The notes under the pieces were generated by a model. It was given only the letters and a program-made list of their open reading frames with translations. It did no database searches and had not been told where the DNA came from. Both the position numbers and the translations under genes were made by a program. This document shows positions 1-8,928 of a stretch of DNA of 64,000 nt, piece after piece. The stretch covers positions 5,064,501 to 5,128,500 of the forward strand of contig NZ_CP022222.1 in the NCBI RefSeq assembly GCF_009930815.1, given 5' to 3'. Position 1 is the stretch's first letter, and each line of letters begins with the position of its first letter. This DNA comes from Bradyrhizobium sp. CCBAU 051011. Lineage in GTDB: Bacteria > Pseudomonadota > Alphaproteobacteria > Rhizobiales > Xanthobacteraceae.

Positions 1-521
1 TCGGCGAGCTCGTGAACGAGCGAGCGGCTGAATGCGAGCACGAACGCTTTCGTGCCACCATAGACGCCGTTCAGCACTTCCGGCGCGATCGCGACGATCG
101 ACGAGATGTTGATGATCGTGCCGTTGCCGCGGGCGACAAATCCCGGGGCCGCCGCATAGGTCAGCCGCGTCAGCGCGGTGACGTTCAGACGGACCATGTC
201 CTCCATCTTGTCAATGTCGGAGGCGACCAGCGGGGCTGAAGCGCCGACGCCGGCGTTGTTGACCAGCACCGAGATGCCGGCATTGGTCCGTAGGATGTCT
301 TCGACGCGTTGCAGGTCTGCTGGCGACGTGAGGTCGGCCTCGACCGTTTCCACTTTCCGGCCGGTCTCGTTGTTGAGCCGCCGCGCCAGCGATGCGAGCC
401 GCTGCCTGTTACGCGCAACAAGAATAAGATCGTGGCCGCGCTTTGCCAGGCGATCGGCATAGATCGCGCCGATGCCGGTGGATGCGCCGGTGATAAGGGC
501 AGTGCCTTTGGGCTTGGTCAT
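1..521 (-). CDS. SDR family oxidoreductase, C-terminus cut by window edge
   Basis: Short-chain dehydrogenase read leftwards off the window, so only the first 173 residues are visible. The start ATG is at 521-519. Rossmann motif TGASTGIG lies at about residues 11-18, the NNAG motif (VLVNNAGVG) at about 87-95, and the SSI stretch with a catalytic-type Ser is followed by YGGTKA, where Tyr and Lys of YxxxK sit. NAD(P)-dependent oxidation or reduction of an alcohol/carbonyl is expected from the family; the substrate is unknown. It is transcribed away from the LysR gene at 637, the usual arrangement for a LysR target. Confidence 0.85.
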   Translation of the reverse strand, partial: MTKPKGTALITGASTGIGAIYADRLAKRGHDLILVARNRQRLASLARRLNNETGRKVETVEADLTSPADLQRVEDILRTNAGISVLVNNAGVGASAPLVASDIDKMEDMVRLNVTALTRLTYAAAPGFVARGNGTIINISSIVAIAPEVLNGVYGGTKAFVLAFSRSLVHELA

Positions 522-614
522 TTCCTTCTCCGTCGGTTGGTCGGGTTTGTTGCCTCGCGGTGATGGATAGGCCCTTCCGAGCTTGATGGGTATCTGGCAA
601 AATCGAGATGTATC

Positions 615-631
615 CTTCCAAAAAATGGAAG
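615..631. promoter_or_regulatory. Inverted repeat in the SDR/LysR divergent promoter
   Basis: CTTCCA-AAAAA-TGGAAG is a perfect 6-bp inverted repeat with a 5-base centre, ending 5 bases before the favoured lysR start. Size and position suit a LysR-type operator or autoregulatory site. Function is inferred from position only. Confidence 0.4.
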
Positions 632-636
632 CATCC

Positions 637-1572
637 ATGGACCGTCTCGAAGGCATGTCGATTGTGTTGGCGGTTGCGGAAGCCGGAAGCCTGTCGGCCG
701 CGGCTCGCCGGCAGAAATTGCCGCTGGCGACCGTCAGCCGAAAGGTGTCCGAACTCGAAGCGCACCTGCGCACGAAGCTGTTCAACCGGTCGAGCAGAGC
801 ACTCGTCCCGACTGATGCAGGGCTCTCCTACATCGCCGCCGCAAAACGAATCCTTGCCGATATTGCCGAAGCCGAGCGCGCCGCGTCCGGCGAGTACACG
901 ACGCCACGCGGAGATCTGAGTGTTTCAACCCTTGTCGCGCTCGGCCGCTTATGTCTGCAGCCGGTTCTGGCGGAGTTTCTGGTGACGTTTCCGGAGGTGG
1001 ACGTTCACCTCAATCTGCAGGATCGGACCGTCGATCTCCTGGAAGAGCACATCGACGTCGCGCTTCGAGTCGGCGATCTCGCCGATAGCAGCCTGATCGC
1101 GGTGCGTGTCGGGGAAATTCACCGCGTGGCTTGCGCCAGCCCGGCCTATCTGAAATCTCGCGGAACGCCCAAATCGCCCGATGATCTCTCGGTGCACGAC
1201 TGCATCAGCTATCCTCCGATGCAGTCACCAGGCACATGGAGATTCAGGCGAGACCAGACGGAGTATGTGGTGCCGGTTCGGTCGCGCTTCATTGCGAGCA
1301 ATCTCGAGTCGGCCTGCGACGCTGCGCGCGCAGGCCTCGGTATCACCGTGGCGTTCTCTTATCTCGTTGCCGAACCGATAAAATCCAGGGAGTTGGTTCC
1401 GCTGCTGCAGGATTTTCAGCCGCCGCCGCAACCCGTCAGCTTTGTGTATTCGCCGAACCGCTTTATGCCGGCCAAATTGCGTGCGTTTCTCGACTTCGCG
1501 GTGCCACGTCTCAGGGCGCAGCTTGCTGACCAGCCAAAAAGTGCGGCCCGTAACCGCGTTGCTCGTGAATAA
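637..1572 (+). CDS. LysR family transcriptional regulator
   Basis: Protein of 311 residues with an N-terminal winged HTH (LSAAARRQKLPLATVSRKV at about 18-36) followed by a LysR substrate-binding domain (from about residue 90, beginning RGDLSVSTLVALGR). Length is normal for the family. An ATG at 625 is also in frame. I prefer 637 because the protein then begins MDRLEGM like many LysR proteins and a GGAAG sits just upstream. It is divergent from the SDR gene at 1-521, which is its most likely target. The effector is unknown. Confidence 0.85.
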   Translation: MDRLEGMSIVLAVAEAGSLSAAARRQKLPLATVSRKVSELEAHLRTKLFNRSSRALVPTDAGLSYIAAAKRILADIAEAERAASGEYTTPRGDLSVSTLVALGRLCLQPVLAEFLVTFPEVDVHLNLQDRTVDLLEEHIDVALRVGDLADSSLIAVRVGEIHRVACASPAYLKSRGTPKSPDDLSVHDCISYPPMQSPGTWRFRRDQTEYVVPVRSRFIASNLESACDAARAGLGITVAFSYLVAEPIKSRELVPLLQDFQPPPQPVSFVYSPNRFMPAKLRAFLDFAVPRLRAQLADQPKSAARNRVARE

Positions 1573-1730
1573 AGTTGCGCAACGTTCGCGTGGACTCACA
1601 TGGGGGCTTGGTGTGAGGGCAGCTCCAGGCGCGAAACGGCCCGTTGGCGAAAGCCCACGATCCGCTAGACTGTCTCCAACGAATGAACGGCGAGGGCAGT
1701 CCTCTGCTGCAAGAAAATTCGGGAGAGAAC

Positions 1731-2792
1731 ATGAGCCGGAAGATCGCAATCGTCGGAGCGGGCGCCGTCGGCGGCTATGCGGGCGCGCATATGGCGCAGG
1801 CGGGTGAGGACGTCACCTTCATCGATCCCTGGCCCGAACATGTCGAGCATATGCGCAAGCACGGGCTGCGCGTCACCCACGCCATGGACGTCGCGGAGTT
1901 CTCGGTGCCGGTGCGGGCGCTGCATGTGACGGACGCACAGCAGCTTGCCAAGGAGCAGCCGGTCAACATCGCCTTCGTCTGCATGAAATCCTACGACACG
2001 GCCTGGGCGACCATGCTGATCCAGCAATATCTGGCGCCGGACGGCTATGTGGTGTCGCTGCAGAACTGCATGAACGAGGAGACGATTGCGGGCATCGTCG
2101 GCTGGGGCAAGACGCTGGGCTGCATCGCCAGCAGCATCACGGTGAACCTGCCCGAGCCCGGCCATATCCACCGCGGTGCCGGCAAGGGCGGGGCGGCGCA
2201 CACGGTGTTTCGCGCCGGCGAAGTGCATGGCCGTATCACGCCGCGGGCGGAGGAGGTCTGCCGCCTGGTCGGCTATTCCGACAGCGCCAAGGTGACGGAG
2301 AATCTCTGGGGCGAGCGCTGGTCGAAGCTGGTCGCGAACGTCATGGGCAACGGGCTCTCCGCCTGCACCGGCCTGCCGGGCGGCGAAATCCTGCAGAGCG
2401 AGCCGCTGCGCCGGTTCTCCACCCGGCTCGGCAGCGAGGCGATCCGGGTCGGGCAGGCGCACGGCTATCAACTGGAAGAGATATTGCACCTGCCGCCCGA
2501 CACGATCGCGCGCGCCGGGGAGGGCGATGAGGCGGCGATGCGCGCCTGCGACGAGCAGCGTTTCAAGGACAGTAAGCGCACCTCCGCAGCGCAGCGTCCC
2601 TCGTTGGGCCAGGACATGCAGAAGGGCCGGCGCACCGAGATCGAATTCCTCAACGGTTTTGTGGTGCGCGAGGGCGAGAAGCTCGGCCTGTCGTGCAAGG
2701 CAAACGCTGCGCTGACGGATCTCGTCAAGCGGGTGGAGCGGGGCGAGCTGAGCCCCGATCCGCGGCACGTTACGGAGCTGCGGCTGAACTGA
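1731..2792 (+). CDS. Ketopantoate reductase family protein (PanE/ApbA type)
   Basis: Has an N-terminal dinucleotide fold (IVGAGAVGGYAGAHMAQAG, residues 6-24) and the family's conserved Lys/Asn pair region (CMKSYDT at about 84-90; LQNCMNEE). The C-terminal ApbA_C domain contains the WSKLVANVMGN Lys. At 353 residues it is longer than the classic ~300-residue PanE, so it may be a catabolic paralogue acting on another 2-oxo acid rather than the pantothenate enzyme. The start was chosen at 1731, preceded by GGGAGAGAAC; an upstream in-frame ATG at 1644 has no ribosome site and adds non-homologous residues. Confidence 0.75.
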   Translation: MSRKIAIVGAGAVGGYAGAHMAQAGEDVTFIDPWPEHVEHMRKHGLRVTHAMDVAEFSVPVRALHVTDAQQLAKEQPVNIAFVCMKSYDTAWATMLIQQYLAPDGYVVSLQNCMNEETIAGIVGWGKTLGCIASSITVNLPEPGHIHRGAGKGGAAHTVFRAGEVHGRITPRAEEVCRLVGYSDSAKVTENLWGERWSKLVANVMGNGLSACTGLPGGEILQSEPLRRFSTRLGSEAIRVGQAHGYQLEEILHLPPDTIARAGEGDEAAMRACDEQRFKDSKRTSAAQRPSLGQDMQKGRRTEIEFLNGFVVREGEKLGLSCKANAALTDLVKRVERGELSPDPRHVTELRLN

Positions 2793-2841
2793 GCGGTCTC
2801 GCGCTTCCACTGGCGCGACCCGGTACGCGGTCAGTCGCTAT

Positions 2842-3510
2842 TCAACGCTTACCGGCCCGCCATCCCATTTCCCAGAAGTCGGCTTCGAGCCGGGTGGCTT
2901 CCTTGAAGATTTCGATCAGCTCTGCCTCGCGGGCCGGTGTAGCGTAGCGATCGGCGAGGCGCTCCAGGTGCTCCCGCGCATTCGCCGCCACCTCCTGATA
3001 AGGAGCCCCGGCGTACTCGGCGATCCAGACCCGATACGGGTTCGTCGCAGCGAGCGCATTGGGCCGCGCGGCGAGCCTCGTCGCGATCTCGGCGTAGCCG
3101 ATCACGCAAGGCGCAAGCGCCACCTTGAGCGAGAGCAGATCGCCGCGCATTCCGGCGTCGAGCACGTAGCGCGTATAGGCCAGCATTTCGACCGCCGGAG
3201 GGGCTTGTTCAAGATCGGTGGCCGACAGGCCCCAGCCGGCGCAAAGCTTCACATGCAGGTTCATCTCGACATCGAGAATGGCCGAGAGGCCGCCGGCGGC
3301 TTCGCGCATATCGGCAAGCGTCGGCGACTTGTAGACGGCGAGCGCGTAGGCGCGCGCAAACTCGATGAGAAACAGGTAGTCCTGAACGAGGTAGTGCCGA
3401 AATGCCGCCTCAGTGAGCGAAGCGTCCGCCAACCCTTCGGTGAAGGGGTGTTCGGTATAGGCCCGCCATTCGGTGGACGCCGCATTTTTCAGTCGATCGA
3501 AGAAACTCAT
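2842..3510 (-). CDS. tenA: TenA family protein, thiaminase II / aminopyrimidine aminohydrolase
   Basis: 222 residues, the normal TenA length. Family hallmarks are the FRHYLVQDYLFL helix (about 37-48), the nucleophile Cys in LAPCVIGYAE (about 133-142) and the C-terminal Glu in ADFWEMGW. TenA releases HMP from base-degraded thiamin or from thiamin, in the cytoplasm, for thiamin salvage. It stands alone, converging on the panE-like gene and divergent from the oxidase operon. Its start codon overlaps the last stem of a riboswitch-like element (see 3509-3566). Which aminopyrimidine it acts on cannot be told from sequence. Confidence 0.9.
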   Translation of the reverse strand: MSFFDRLKNAASTEWRAYTEHPFTEGLADASLTEAAFRHYLVQDYLFLIEFARAYALAVYKSPTLADMREAAGGLSAILDVEMNLHVKLCAGWGLSATDLEQAPPAVEMLAYTRYVLDAGMRGDLLSLKVALAPCVIGYAEIATRLAARPNALAATNPYRVWIAEYAGAPYQEVAANAREHLERLADRYATPAREAELIEIFKEATRLEADFWEMGWRAGKR

Positions 3511-3566
3511 GATCCCTCGCAGGGGGGTATCTTCTCAATGAGTGCTCTTGCACGCTACCCCGTCAT
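3509..3566 (-). promoter_or_regulatory. Truncated TPP (THI-box) riboswitch-like leader of tenA
   Basis: Reading the minus strand: ATGA, then C-GGGGTA, a small GTGC-AAGA-GCAC hairpin, TGAGA, TACCCC, then GCGAGGGA and TCAT running into the tenA ATG. These match, in order, TPP aptamer elements P1, P2, P3, the conserved UGAGA of J3/2, the P2 return and the terminal GCGnAGGGA/P1 return that also serves as ribosome site. The ~22-25 nt P4-P5 arm (normally ACCUGAUC...UAAUACC), which binds the pyrophosphate, is missing. The resemblance is seen in the sequence; function is uncertain and it may be a decayed switch. Confidence 0.5.
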
Positions 3567-3719
3567 AACAAACCTCTCAGCCAGGGAACAACGTCAACTT
3601 GGCCAAACGGCTGCTGCAGAGGGTGGCCAGCGGCAATCCGTCACGAAACCGAATCGTGCCTGAGACGTTGAGGTAACCGCGTCGCGTTCGCTCCGGCGAC
3701 TTCTAGGGAAGAGGGGGCC

Positions 3720-4358
3720 ATGCAATCTCGACCTCCGCAGGTCCTTGCTCTCGTCGCGAGCGCCACTTGCGTTCTCGCGGTCGGCACGCTTCTCGCAGGC
3801 TTCCTGGAATTTGGCCCCCATACCCGGCACATGGCCGCCCATATCCTGGCGATGAATGTTGCTGCCCCCGTGCTTGCTCTGATCGCGCTTGCGCGGTGGA
3901 GGCGGCCCACGGGGAGCGTATCCTTGCTTTGGTTCGCAACCTTTGGCCAAATCGCCGGGCTTTGGGTCTGGCATGCCCCTGTCGCGCAGAACCTCATCCT
4001 GCATGCGCCCACTGCAATGATCGTGGCACACGCTGCGCTATTGCTGGTAGCCACAGCGTTCTGGGCGTCGTTGCTCTCCCTCACGGGCTCCTCGCGCTGG
4101 CAGGCTATTCCGGCCCTTCTGCTCAACGGAAAGCTGGTCTGCCTGCTGGCGGCTCTCCTCGTCTTCGCACCGCGGGCGCTTTACGGGTCTACGGAGCATG
4201 CCGCGCACGGGCTCGGCGATCAGCACCTTGCGGGTCTGTTGATGCTCGCGGCTTGCCCGCTGAGCTACCTCGTTGCGGCCGTCTTCATGACGGTTCATTT
4301 GATCGGTGCGTACGAGCCGCCGCGGCAGGGGCCGCCGATCCACCGAACCGCCAGCTAG
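3720..4358 (+). CDS. ctaG: Cytochrome c oxidase assembly factor CtaG, caa3 type
   Basis: 212-residue membrane protein with about six hydrophobic segments and the scattered His residues of the caa3 CtaG family (HTRHMAAHILAMN near 36-48, WVWHAP near 83-88, EHAAHGLGDQHLAG near 155-168). In the family it supports copper delivery to the oxidase during assembly in the cytoplasmic membrane. It is the first gene of the oxidase operon; the next gene starts three bases after its stop. GGGAAGAGGGGG precedes the ATG. Confidence 0.8.
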   Translation: MQSRPPQVLALVASATCVLAVGTLLAGFLEFGPHTRHMAAHILAMNVAAPVLALIALARWRRPTGSVSLLWFATFGQIAGLWVWHAPVAQNLILHAPTAMIVAHAALLLVATAFWASLLSLTGSSRWQAIPALLLNGKLVCLLAALLVFAPRALYGSTEHAAHGLGDQHLAGLLMLAACPLSYLVAAVFMTVHLIGAYEPPRQGPPIHRTAS

Positions 4359-4361
4359 CTC

Positions 4362-5474
4362 ATGCGCATCGACCCGCCCGTGCGCATCCGCTTCATCCTG
4401 TTAGCCGGGCTGGCAGCGCTGCTTCTTGGCTTCCTGTTCATATGGTCCGGCGTCTACACCGTCGCGGCCAGTCGCGGGCACTTTGCGGTGACCGAATGGT
4501 TGCTGACATTCGCGATGCGCAATTCGGTCAAGACGCACGCGCTCGGCATCGAGGTCCCGCTGCTCGACAATGCCGATCTCGTGACGCTTGGAGCCGCGCA
4601 TTTCCAGAGCGGCTGCGCGTATTGTCATGGCGCTCCGGGTATCCCGATCAGCCCGATCGCGCGAGCCATGCTGCCTCCGCCGCCCGACCTTGCGACCAAC
4701 ATGCGGCCGTGGCGCGACCGCGAGTTGTTCTGGATCATCAAGCACGGCATCAAATACACCGGCATGCCGGCGTGGTCGGCGCAGCAGCGCGACGACGAGG
4801 TGTGGGCACTCGCCGCGTTCCTGCGCCGTCTTCCGAGCCTCGACGCGGCGCAGTACCGTGACCTCGCGCTTGGAGGCTTGCGGGTGCCGCCGCAGGGCGG
4901 CGAGAGCCTGGCGACAAGCGAGACGACGGCCCCCGCGGCCGGCGCCTGCGCCCGCTGCCACGGCGCAGGCGACGCGAGGCCGGCGAGCTCTCTCGTTCCA
5001 ATCTTGCACGGTCAGCCAGCCGAATTCATCGTCGCGTCGCTTGAGGCTTTCGCGAGCGCGCAGCGCGCCAGCGGGATCATGCAGCCCGTCGCGCGCGCGC
5101 TCACCGGCGACGATTTCAGACGTGTGGCCGACTACTATGCGGCGCTTCAAGCGCCGCACGTCCCGGAAGGACCAACGGATAGATCCGCGATCGAGCGTGG
5201 ACGCAATGTCGCGGAGAATGGCGATCCGACGGCAAGAGTACCGGCTTGCGCGGGCTGCCATGGCGAAGAGGCTTTGAAGATCTATCCTCGCCTTGCCGGG
5301 CAAAATCTCCCCTACATGCTCAATCGCCTGCGGCTCTGGAAGGGAGGCCTCGCGCCGGGTACGGCGACCGAAACCATTATGGCGCCGATCGCGCGTGCGC
5401 TGAGTGAGCGCCAGATCGAAGACGTCGCGGCTTATTACGCTTCGGGCGATCCTTCTGCCGGAGCCTCGCGATGA
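4362..5474 (+). CDS. Membrane-anchored tri-heme cytochrome c
   Basis: 370 residues with one N-terminal membrane segment (about 9-33) and three CxxCH haem c sites: CAYCH (85-89), CARCH (196-200) and CAGCH (296-300). Each site sits in its own cytochrome c-like domain with downstream Met-containing loops. It probably passes electrons to the CuA/haem c of the oxidase encoded next. Its stop overlaps the coxB start by four bases (ATGA), so translation is coupled. Three fused haem domains are unusual compared with the mono- or di-haem cytochromes often found here. Confidence 0.82.
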   Translation: MRIDPPVRIRFILLAGLAALLLGFLFIWSGVYTVAASRGHFAVTEWLLTFAMRNSVKTHALGIEVPLLDNADLVTLGAAHFQSGCAYCHGAPGIPISPIARAMLPPPPDLATNMRPWRDRELFWIIKHGIKYTGMPAWSAQQRDDEVWALAAFLRRLPSLDAAQYRDLALGGLRVPPQGGESLATSETTAPAAGACARCHGAGDARPASSLVPILHGQPAEFIVASLEAFASAQRASGIMQPVARALTGDDFRRVADYYAALQAPHVPEGPTDRSAIERGRNVAENGDPTARVPACAGCHGEEALKIYPRLAGQNLPYMLNRLRLWKGGLAPGTATETIMAPIARALSERQIEDVAAYYASGDPSAGASR

Positions 5475-6397
5475 ACGGGATCCTTCAGTCCGTGCTTGCG
5501 CCGCACGGCCCGCAGGCTGGACAGATCGCCACGCTTGCCTGGGCGCTGTTCGCATTCGGTTCGGTCATCCTCGGGCTGGTCATGGCCGCGATCTGGCTCG
5601 CGGTGCGCGGTGCGCCGCGCATCCGCGAGGTGCTCGCCCGCGAGCGCACCATCATGGTGCTCGGCCTCGCATTGCCGGTCGTCACGCTCACGATCCTGCT
5701 CGGCTGTGGCGTATGGCTCACGCGCGCCCAGACGGGGCATGCGGGCGATTCGCTGCGCATCGAGGTGACCGGCGAGCAATGGTGGTGGCGTGTCGTTTAC
5801 GATGGTCCGACGCCGGTCATGAGCGCGAACGAGATTCGAATTCCCGTCGGGCAGCCGGTCGACTTCACGCTCAAGGCAGCCGACGTGATTCACAGCTTCT
5901 GGGTCCCGAGCCTCGGCGGCAAGGTCGACATGATCCCCGGCCGGATCACGCGCCTGCGGCTTACCGCCGAACGCGCGGGCGTCTATCGCGGGCAGTGCGC
6001 TGAATATTGCGGCGGCCCGCACGCGCTGATGGCCTTCAAGGTCATCGCCATGCTCCACGACGAATACGACGCATGGCTTGCGCGTGTGGCCGATCCGCCG
6101 GCCGCCCGCTCAACCGACATCGAACGGCGCGGCCAGTCTCTCTTCGTGGCGGCCGGTTGCGGCGCCTGCCATGCCGTGCGCGGCACCGATGCGGCAGGGA
6201 CAATCGGTCCGGACCTGACGCACTTCGCCGCGCGCGGTTCTGTTGGAATCGACACGTTGCCGCTCACGGCCGAAAATCTCGCCCGCTTCATCCGCGACGG
6301 GCAACACATCAAGCCGGGCAACCGCATGCCCGAATTTCGCATCTTCTCTTCGGCCGAGCAGACTGCGCTCGCCAGCTACCTCATGAGCCTGCGATGA
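5471..6397 (+). CDS. coxB: Cytochrome c oxidase subunit II with fused cytochrome c domain
   Basis: 308 residues. There are two membrane helices (about 20-45 and 60-82), then the cupredoxin CuA domain with EQWWWRVVY (102-110) and the CuA ligands His141, Cys176, Cys180, His184 and Met187 in HSFW and CAEYCGGPHALM. A C-terminal cytochrome c domain carries CGACH (230-234). This is the caa3-type architecture. It takes electrons from the preceding tri-haem protein and delivers them to subunit I. It overlaps both neighbours by four bases. Confidence 0.92.
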   Translation: MNGILQSVLAPHGPQAGQIATLAWALFAFGSVILGLVMAAIWLAVRGAPRIREVLARERTIMVLGLALPVVTLTILLGCGVWLTRAQTGHAGDSLRIEVTGEQWWWRVVYDGPTPVMSANEIRIPVGQPVDFTLKAADVIHSFWVPSLGGKVDMIPGRITRLRLTAERAGVYRGQCAEYCGGPHALMAFKVIAMLHDEYDAWLARVADPPAARSTDIERRGQSLFVAAGCGACHAVRGTDAAGTIGPDLTHFAARGSVGIDTLPLTAENLARFIRDGQHIKPGNRMPEFRIFSSAEQTALASYLMSLR

Positions 6398-8928
6398 GCG
6401 AACCCTTACCAGCGTACCTCGCAGGCCACCCGAACAAGCTGCCGCGTCCCAAGGGCGAGTTGGAAGCGCTTGAGGCCGCCTGGGCGCTGCCGAAGGGCTG
6501 GCGGATCGTCACCGCGGTCAACAACACGGTCGTTGGCTACTTTTACGTGGCGGCCGCAGTGCTGTTCTTCCTGCTCGCGGGAATCCTCGCCCTGCTGATG
6601 CGCCTCCAGCTCGCGGTGCCGAGCAACACCTTCCTATCGCCCGAGACCTACAACCAGATCTTCACGATGCACGGCACCGTGATGATGTTCCTGTTCGCCG
6701 TGCCGGTGGTCGAAGCGATGGGCATTCTCCTTCTGCCGCAGATGCTGGGAGCGCGCGACCTTCCGTTTCCTCGCCTCGGCGCCTTCGCATTCTGGGCCTA
6801 TTTCGTCGGAGGAATCATTTTCTTCGGCACGTTGTTCTACGATGTCGCGCCGTCTGGCGGGTGGTTCATGTATCCACCGCTCACCGGAGTGCAGTTTTCG
6901 CCCGGGCTCGGCGCGGATTTCTGGCTGCTCGGCATCGGCTTCATCGAAATCTCGGCGATCGCGGGCGCGGTCGAGCTGATTGTCGGCGTGCTGCGCACGC
7001 GCGCGCCCGGCATGACGCTCGATCGCATGCCGATGTTCGCATGGACGATGCTGGTCTTCGCCGGGATGATTGTGTTCGCGTTTCCGGCCGTAATCCTGGC
7101 AACGCTGCTGCTTGAGCTCGAGCGCGCATTCGGTTGGCCGTTCTTCATTCCGCAGAAGGGCGGAGACGCGCTGCTATGGCAGCATCTGTTCTGGTTCTTC
7201 GGTCACCCGGAGGTCTACATCATCTTCCTGCCGGCCGCCGGCATGGTGTCGATGATCGTGCCCACGATGGCCCGCACGCCGCTCGTCGGTTATCGGCTGA
7301 TCGTCGTTGCGTTGATCGCGACCGGCTTCTTCTCGTTTGGCCTGTGGGTGCATCACATGTTCACCACCGGCATCCCGGCGCTTTCGTTGAGTTTCTTCTC
7401 GGCTGCCAGCATGGCGGTTGCGCTTCCAAGCGGCATCCAGGTTTTTGCCTGGATCGCCACGATCGCGGCGGGACGGCTGCAGGTAACGACCGCATCGCTG
7501 TTCGTGCTCGGCTTCCTGTTCATATTCACGTTGGGCGGGCTGACGGGCGTGATGGTCGCGATGGTGCCGTTCGACTGGCAGGTGCACGACACTTATTTTG
7601 TGGTCGCGCATTTTCACTATGTGCTGGTGGGAGGCATGGTATTTCCGCTGTTCGGTGCCTTCTACTACTGGGCGCCCGCCTTCAGCCGCCGCGTGCTCTC
7701 GGAGCTACTCGGCAAGGCGACCTTCTTCCTCATGTTCATCGGCTTCAACGTCGCGTTTTTCCCCATGCACGTCACGGGCCTCATGGGCATGCCGCGCCGC
7801 GTCTACACCTATCCTGCCGTTGCTGAGTGGAACGTGCTGAACATGATCTCGACGGTCGGAGCATTTCTGTTTGCCGCCGGCGTGCTGGTTTTCCTCTTCG
7901 ACCTCGTCCGTAACCTGCGGCCAACCGTGTCCGAGCCGGTCGGGGACGTCTGGAAGGGCGCCTCGCTTGAATGGATGCACAACCACGTCTACGGACCGCG
8001 CAGTGTTCCGCTGGTGACGAGCCGTGATCCGCTCTGGGATCAGCCGCAACTTTCGGAGCAATCGAAAGAGGGGCGCCACTATCTGCCCGGCACGGTGACG
8101 GGACAGCGCGAAACCATCATCACCTCGCCAATCGAGGCAACGCCGCAGGCGCTACAGCGTCTGCCCGGCTATGGCTGGTCACCACTGCTCGGCGCGGTGT
8201 TCACGGCCGGCTTCTTCATGCTGCTCACCGTGAAGTATGTGACGCTCGCCTTCATCTCGGGTGTGCTCGCGCTCGTGATGATCCTGATCTGGATGTGGGG
8301 CAGCGATCCGAGGCCGTTGCCTCGTGCCGAGATCGGCCATGGCATCAAGGTGCCGACGTATGTGAGCGGTCCGCTCTCGCATTCCTGGTGGGCGATGGTC
8401 GTTTTGATGCTTGTTGCAGGCTCGCTCTACCTTTCGTTTGTGTTCTCCTATCTCTTCCTTTGGACAGTCTCGCCGCAGGTGTGGCCTAAACCTGAGCAAA
8501 TGCCGCCCCCGCTGTGGCCCTTCGTCTCTGCGTTGTTACTCGGAGCAAGCAGCGGCTTGATCGTCCTCGGTGGCCGCGCGCTTCCGGTCCGATCACGCAA
8601 CGTTGCCGCCTTCGTCGGTGCGATCGGCCTGGCGGTCGTATCGCTTTGCGGAAGCCTCGGCGTCGAAGTCCTGTCGCACTGGCGCGCCGGCTTTCGTCCT
8701 GATGCCGACGCGCACGCTGCGTTCGCCTACATGGCGTCGTTTCTTCAACTTCAGCTCGTGCTGGCACTTGTCGTCATGGCGGGCTTTGCCATCGCGCGCT
8801 GCCTTGCTGGCATGCTCAGCCGCCGGCGTCGCGTCGTGTTCGACAATCTCGCGCTGCTTTGGCATTACACGGTCGCGCAAGGCCTGTTCGGTCTTCTGCT
8901 CGTGCACGGCTTTCCGAGGATCGTATGA
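6394..8928 (+). CDS. ctaD: Cytochrome c oxidase subunit I-III fusion
   Basis: 844 residues. The first ~600 are a haem-copper oxidase subunit I: HGTVMMFLF with a haem a-ligand His, FFGHPEVYIIFLP with the His-Tyr active-site pair, WVHHMFTTG copper B histidines, and VVAHFHYVLVGG with the haem ligands. The E of HPEVY marks an A1-like proton channel. The remaining ~240 residues form further helices (SLYLSFVFSYLFLW and on) resembling subunit III. The start ATG overlaps the coxB stop and was chosen for that coupling. Fused I/III is known in caa3 oxidases. It works in the cytoplasmic membrane reducing oxygen to water with proton pumping. Confidence 0.9.
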   Translation: MSEPLPAYLAGHPNKLPRPKGELEALEAAWALPKGWRIVTAVNNTVVGYFYVAAAVLFFLLAGILALLMRLQLAVPSNTFLSPETYNQIFTMHGTVMMFLFAVPVVEAMGILLLPQMLGARDLPFPRLGAFAFWAYFVGGIIFFGTLFYDVAPSGGWFMYPPLTGVQFSPGLGADFWLLGIGFIEISAIAGAVELIVGVLRTRAPGMTLDRMPMFAWTMLVFAGMIVFAFPAVILATLLLELERAFGWPFFIPQKGGDALLWQHLFWFFGHPEVYIIFLPAAGMVSMIVPTMARTPLVGYRLIVVALIATGFFSFGLWVHHMFTTGIPALSLSFFSAASMAVALPSGIQVFAWIATIAAGRLQVTTASLFVLGFLFIFTLGGLTGVMVAMVPFDWQVHDTYFVVAHFHYVLVGGMVFPLFGAFYYWAPAFSRRVLSELLGKATFFLMFIGFNVAFFPMHVTGLMGMPRRVYTYPAVAEWNVLNMISTVGAFLFAAGVLVFLFDLVRNLRPTVSEPVGDVWKGASLEWMHNHVYGPRSVPLVTSRDPLWDQPQLSEQSKEGRHYLPGTVTGQRETIITSPIEATPQALQRLPGYGWSPLLGAVFTAGFFMLLTVKYVTLAFISGVLALVMILIWMWGSDPRPLPRAEIGHGIKVPTYVSGPLSHSWWAMVVLMLVAGSLYLSFVFSYLFLWTVSPQVWPKPEQMPPPLWPFVSALLLGASSGLIVLGGRALPVRSRNVAAFVGAIGLAVVSLCGSLGVEVLSHWRAGFRPDADAHAAFAYMASFLQLQLVLALVVMAGFAIARCLAGMLSRRRRVVFDNLALLWHYTVAQGLFGLLLVHGFPRIV

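Noticed and set aside
1665..2810. Open frame of 381 codons antisense to the ketopantoate-reductase-like gene
   Set aside because: Composition is His/Arg-rich shadow sequence without domain; the plus-strand gene has clear motifs.
4401..5555. Open frame of 384 codons antisense to the tri-haem cytochrome
   Set aside because: Arg-rich antisense shadow; the three CxxCH sites on the plus strand decide.
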